A stretch of 64,000 nucleotides of DNA from an uncultured Chloroflexales bacterium. Lineage in GTDB: Bacteria; Chloroflexota; Chloroflexia; Chloroflexales; Chloroflexaceae. Made by a program: the position numbers and the translations under genes. Positions 61,809 to 64,000 of this stretch are shown in pieces (position 1 is the stretch's first letter; every line of letters begins with the position of its first letter). The stretch is from NCBI GenBank assembly GCA_937918935.1, contig CAKZSI010000008.1, positions 62,001-126,000 of the forward strand, written 5' to 3'. Below the pieces are notes generated by a model. That model had not been told where the DNA came from, ran no database searches, and saw nothing but the letters and a program-made list of their open reading frames with translations.

Positions 61809-61911
61809 CGTTGCTCGAAACGATTGATCCGCAACGACGGCAGCGCGCACGCAGTGAGCCACACGGCGGAGGGGCCTCAGTCGCTCAATCATTCCGGTCA
61901 GTGCTCTTAGG
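61809..61911. repeat. Family C dispersed repeat, copy 3
   Basis: It aligns with 1355-1453 and 16332-16416. Landmarks are CTCGAAACGATTGATCCGCA, CGAGCCACAC-like GTGAGCCACAC, CTCAGTCGCTCAATCATTCC and AGTGCTCTTA. Its end supplies the LOG-gene stop codon (TTA at 61907-61909). Confidence 0.65.
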
Positions 61912-62452
61912 GGCCGCGCTCGAGCAGTTCCATCAATTCCGGAACGCTTGAGGTCACCGTAAACAGGTGAAAATGATCTGGATGGATGAATCCGGAGGCA
62001 CGGGCGTGCTCAAAAAACTGGAGCAGAGGTTGGAAGAACCCCGCGGTATCGAGCAGATAGATCGGCTTATTATGGTAGCGCAACTGGCGCAGGGTAAGCG
62101 TTTCGACGGTCTCCTCGATGGTGCCAAAACCGCCAGGGAGGGCGACGAAGGAGTCGGAGCGCTCGAACATAAGCGCCTTACGTTCGCGGAGGGTTTCGGT
62201 GATGATCAACTCGCTCGCTTCGGTAAAACCCTGTTCGCGTTCGAGCAGGGCGCGGGGAATGACCCCGATCACCTGACCGCCCACGGCAACAGCGGCGCGG
62301 GCCGCCACGCCCATCAGGCCCACGTTCCCGCCGCCATAAACCAGCCGCCACCCACGTGCTGCCACCGCCTGGCCGAGCGCCGCCGCATCGGCGGCGAATG
62401 CCGGGTTCGTGCCGGAATGGGAGCCACAGTACAGACAGATCGAGCGCTTCAT
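61907..62452 (-). CDS. LOG-family phosphoribohydrolase-like protein
   Basis: The 181-residue protein has the LOG (lysine decarboxylase-like) Rossmann fold: SICLYCGSHSG, YGGGNVGLMGVAA and the signature LPGGFGTIEETVETLT (PGGxGTxxE). Family members release the base from nucleoside 5'-monophosphates; the true substrate is not known here. The GGAGG lies directly against an ATG at 62458, so the start is the next ATG at 62452, with correct spacing. Its 3' end falls in repeat family C. Confidence 0.9.
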   Translation of the reverse strand: MKRSICLYCGSHSGTNPAFAADAAALGQAVAARGWRLVYGGGNVGLMGVAARAAVAVGGQVIGVIPRALLEREQGFTEASELIITETLRERKALMFERSDSFVALPGGFGTIEETVETLTLRQLRYHNKPIYLLDTAGFFQPLLQFFEHARASGFIHPDHFHLFTVTSSVPELMELLERGP

Positions 62453-62643
62453 AGACATCCTCCACTGTGGGGCAATCGCCACCCCACACTCGCACGCAGG
62501 CTGGCGCGACAGACGCGCTGACCGATGATACGGTTCGTATTGTACACCAGGGTTGATGTGCACACAGGAGCAACCGGCTTTCTCCGTACGACCGATGCAA
62601 CGTGTTGTAGAGAGGCGGCGGAAATAGAAATAGGAGACCGATA

Positions 62644-62652
62644 TGCTATAAT
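62644..62652 (+). promoter_or_regulatory. Extended -10 promoter of the DNA methylase gene
   Basis: TGC-TATAAT lies 59 bases ahead of the ATG at 62711. The -35 position is weak, as is common for extended -10 promoters. Confidence 0.6.
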
Positions 62653-62710
62653 CCTGCCTCAGTATTGCCTTCGGCTCATGCCGGTATGGTGGCGGGCCAG
62701 CCCGGGTCAT

Positions 62711-63589
62711 ATGGAGCTTGCGGTGCCTGCGCGTCCCTTCTTAAAGTGGGCCGGCGGCAAGGGGCAACTCTTACCCGAGTTGACCCTGCGCCTGCCCGGA
62801 CAGTTCCAGCGTTATCACGAACCGTTCGTCGGGGGCGGGGCGCTCTTCTTTCACCTCTGGAACAGCGGCAGGCTGCGCCATTCCGCGGTGTTGAGCGACT
62901 CCAATCCCGAGTTGATCGCCTGCTACGAGGCCGTGCGCGATGAAGTCGAGGAATTGATCGATCTCTTGCTGGAACTGCGCCCACACTTTGGCGATCGCGA
63001 GTTCTTCTACGAGATCCGCGGATGGGACCGGCGCCCCGACTTCCTGCAGCGCCCCCGGGTCGAGCGAGCAGCGCGAACAATCTTTCTCAACCGCACCTGT
63101 TATAACGGGCTGTACCGTCTCAATAACCGCGGCCAGTTCAACGCCCCCTTTGGCAATTACCGCAACCCGCTGATTGTCGATCCCGAGAACATGCGCGAAG
63201 TAAGCCGCGCCCTGCAGCACGTCGAGCTTTTTGTAAGCGACTTCAGCGCGGTGCTGCAGCGGGCCCTGCCGGGCGACTTCGTCTACTTCGACCCGCCCTA
63301 CGTTCCGCTCAGCACAACCGCCTCATTTACCGCCTATACCCACCAGGGCTTCACAGAAGCCGAGCAGCGCCGGCTGGCCGAGGTGTTTCTGGCCCTCGCC
63401 GGGCAGGGCTGCTTCGTGATGCTCAGCAATTCCTACACCGAGCTTGCCCGTTCCCTCTACGCCGGGCAACCGGTGCATGAAAGTCTCTATGCCAGCCGAA
63501 AGATCAATTGTGATGGTCGCAAACGCGGCACAGTTGCTGAGTTGATCGTTTGCAGTTACGAGCCAGCCGTAATGGCTTCTTCGCTGTAA
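62711..63589 (+). CDS. Dam-type DNA adenine N6-methyltransferase (D12 class)
   Basis: The 292-residue protein has the D12-class order: FLKWAGGKGQLLPEL at the N-terminus, PFVGGGALFFHL (SAM binding, FxGxG type), NRTCYNGLYRLNNRGQFNAPFG, and the catalytic DPPY at 194-197. It methylates adenine in a short site, with GATC as the commonest target of the class. No restriction endonuclease or specificity subunit lies beside it, so it is an orphan within this window. An upstream in-frame ATG at 62678 is an alternative start. An intrinsic terminator follows. Confidence 0.92.
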   Translation: MELAVPARPFLKWAGGKGQLLPELTLRLPGQFQRYHEPFVGGGALFFHLWNSGRLRHSAVLSDSNPELIACYEAVRDEVEELIDLLLELRPHFGDREFFYEIRGWDRRPDFLQRPRVERAARTIFLNRTCYNGLYRLNNRGQFNAPFGNYRNPLIVDPENMREVSRALQHVELFVSDFSAVLQRALPGDFVYFDPPYVPLSTTASFTAYTHQGFTEAEQRRLAEVFLALAGQGCFVMLSNSYTELARSLYAGQPVHESLYASRKINCDGRKRGTVAELIVCSYEPAVMASSL

Positions 63590-63691
63590 CTCCGTTTGAT
63601 GACAATTTATTCATTCATCAAACATCTGGCTCTCCGGGCGCAATCGCGTCCTGATGGGCTGGAACGGGAGATTCCCGCCTCGCGCCTCGTC

Positions 63692-63720
63692 GTCAGATCC
63701 CGGCATCTGACCTTATTTTT
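63692..63720 (+). terminator. Intrinsic terminator of the DNA methylase gene
   Basis: GTCAGAT (63692-63698) pairs with ATCTGAC (63705-63711) around CCCGGC and is followed by CTTATTTTT. This is the clearest Rho-independent terminator in the window. Confidence 0.8.
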
Positions 63721-63745
63721 GCTACGTCAGGTTACACTTTTTTAC

Positions 63746-63774
63746 TTGCAAGTGTCGTAGCCAACTGCTATACT
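63746..63774 (+). promoter_or_regulatory. Outward-facing promoter at the window end
   Basis: TTGCAA (63746-63751), 17 bases, TATACT (63769-63774), with TGC ahead of the -10. The -35 lies inside a perfect palindrome ACTTGCAAGT (63744-63753). It drives a gene that begins near or beyond the window edge. Confidence 0.7.
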
Positions 63775-63921
63775 ATCTTTGCTTCGCTTGCTTCGCACAT
63801 GTTGAATGTGCATCAACTGCAAATCTCACCGTTCAGCAACAGGAATATACCGATTTCTTACTATTCACGGCCGCGTATGTTGGTGTAACGACACTTCGCG
63901 CTTATTGACGCATCACTTTCT

Positions 63922-64000
63922 ATGAGTTGTTACCCTTCAACAGAAACGGCACATCCGCCTGGTCGCCTGATCTACGGCCTCACCCGGCAAGGTCGAAGCA
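63922..64000 (+). CDS. Possible start of a gene cut by the window end
   Basis: An ATG opens a frame that stays open to the last base (26 codons, MSCYPSTETAHPPGRLIYGL). It lies about 140 nt downstream of a strong promoter, which supports it. No good Shine-Dalgarno sequence precedes it and the family cannot be recognised from so few residues. Confidence 0.3.
   Translation, partial: MSCYPSTETAHPPGRLIYGLTRQGRS

Larger units (their letters stand above)
63590..64000. other. Terminal spacer with terminator and outward promoter
   Basis: It is less GC-rich than the rest. It contains a GTTTGATG/CATCAAAC hairpin (63594-63623), a terminator, a promoter at 63746-63774 and a short hairpin-rich leader. 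Only a short open frame begins near the window end. Confidence 0.55.

Overview
The window is high-GC bacterial chromosome, dense with genes on both strands. The mix suggests a filamentous, probably gliding member of the Chloroflexota (class Chloroflexia, near Roseiflexus, Chloroflexus or Kouleothrix). The reasons are the many TPR and secreted repeat proteins, a chemosensory cluster with no flagellar genes, a Tad-type pilus locus, an Ino1-type inositol-phosphate synthase, and intergenic spaces packed with short GC-rich palindromes and AT-rich heptamer repeats. The assignment is an inference from gene content and style; no rRNA, tRNA, CRISPR array, prophage or intact insertion sequence was seen.

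Layout. 1-3.7 kb: end of GDP-mannose dehydratase (gmd), a coupled 79-residue protein, a polyprenol-phosphate-sugar type glycosyltransferase and ino1. 4.1-17 kb: one long plus-strand signalling block. It holds two CheW-like proteins, a membrane MCP without an obvious extracellular sensor, CheA fused to a receiver, CheY, CheB and CheR fused to TPRs. It continues with a SpoIIE/RsbU-type phosphatase, a large TPR protein, an RsbW-type kinase, an RsbV-type STAS protein and a lone receiver. This places chemosensory and partner-switching modules side by side. 17.1-20.4 kb: a threonine ammonia-lyase, a YcxB-like membrane protein and an alpha-glucosidase.

20.8-34.1 kb: a Tad (Flp-type) pilus or secretion locus. 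A 1521-residue DUF11/SdrD-like secreted protein is followed by two TadE/G-like pseudopilins, CpaB, a CpaF-type ATPase, TadZ, a second and divergent CpaF-type ATPase with a long C-terminal extension, TadB and TadC. No Flp pilin, secretin or prepilin peptidase is visible. 34-40.2 kb: a GT87-like membrane glycosyltransferase, a secreted GH5-like hydrolase, a radical SAM protein and a GT2 glycosyltransferase. 40.7-48.6 kb: a NYN-LOTUS putative RNase, trpF, a metallophosphoesterase, a membrane-anchored Trm112-like protein, trpB, a lipid kinase and a ParB-like protein.

48.7-49.9 kb: a small minus-strand unit of thioredoxin, a CsoR/CstR-family repressor and a coupled 91-residue protein. A palindrome of the CsoR/CstR operator type lies exactly at the thioredoxin transcription start. 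I consider this the best candidate for a compact, testable regulatory circuit. 50.3-64 kb: a UPF0173 hydrolase, a secreted repeat protein, glyA, a MA-type peptidase, dnaB, rplI, a cyclomaltodextrinase-like enzyme, gltX, a LOG-family protein and an orphan Dam-type methylase. The methylase is followed by a good intrinsic terminator and by a promoter pointing out of the window.

Four families of dispersed intergenic repeats run through the whole window: A, GGGGAAAC/GTTTCCCC palindromes; B, GGGAGGGC/GCCCTCCC hairpins; C, diverged elements of about 95 bp; D, heptamer AT-rich repeats. Start codons were moved inward from the longest open frame wherever a Shine-Dalgarno site, a promoter or the family length required it.
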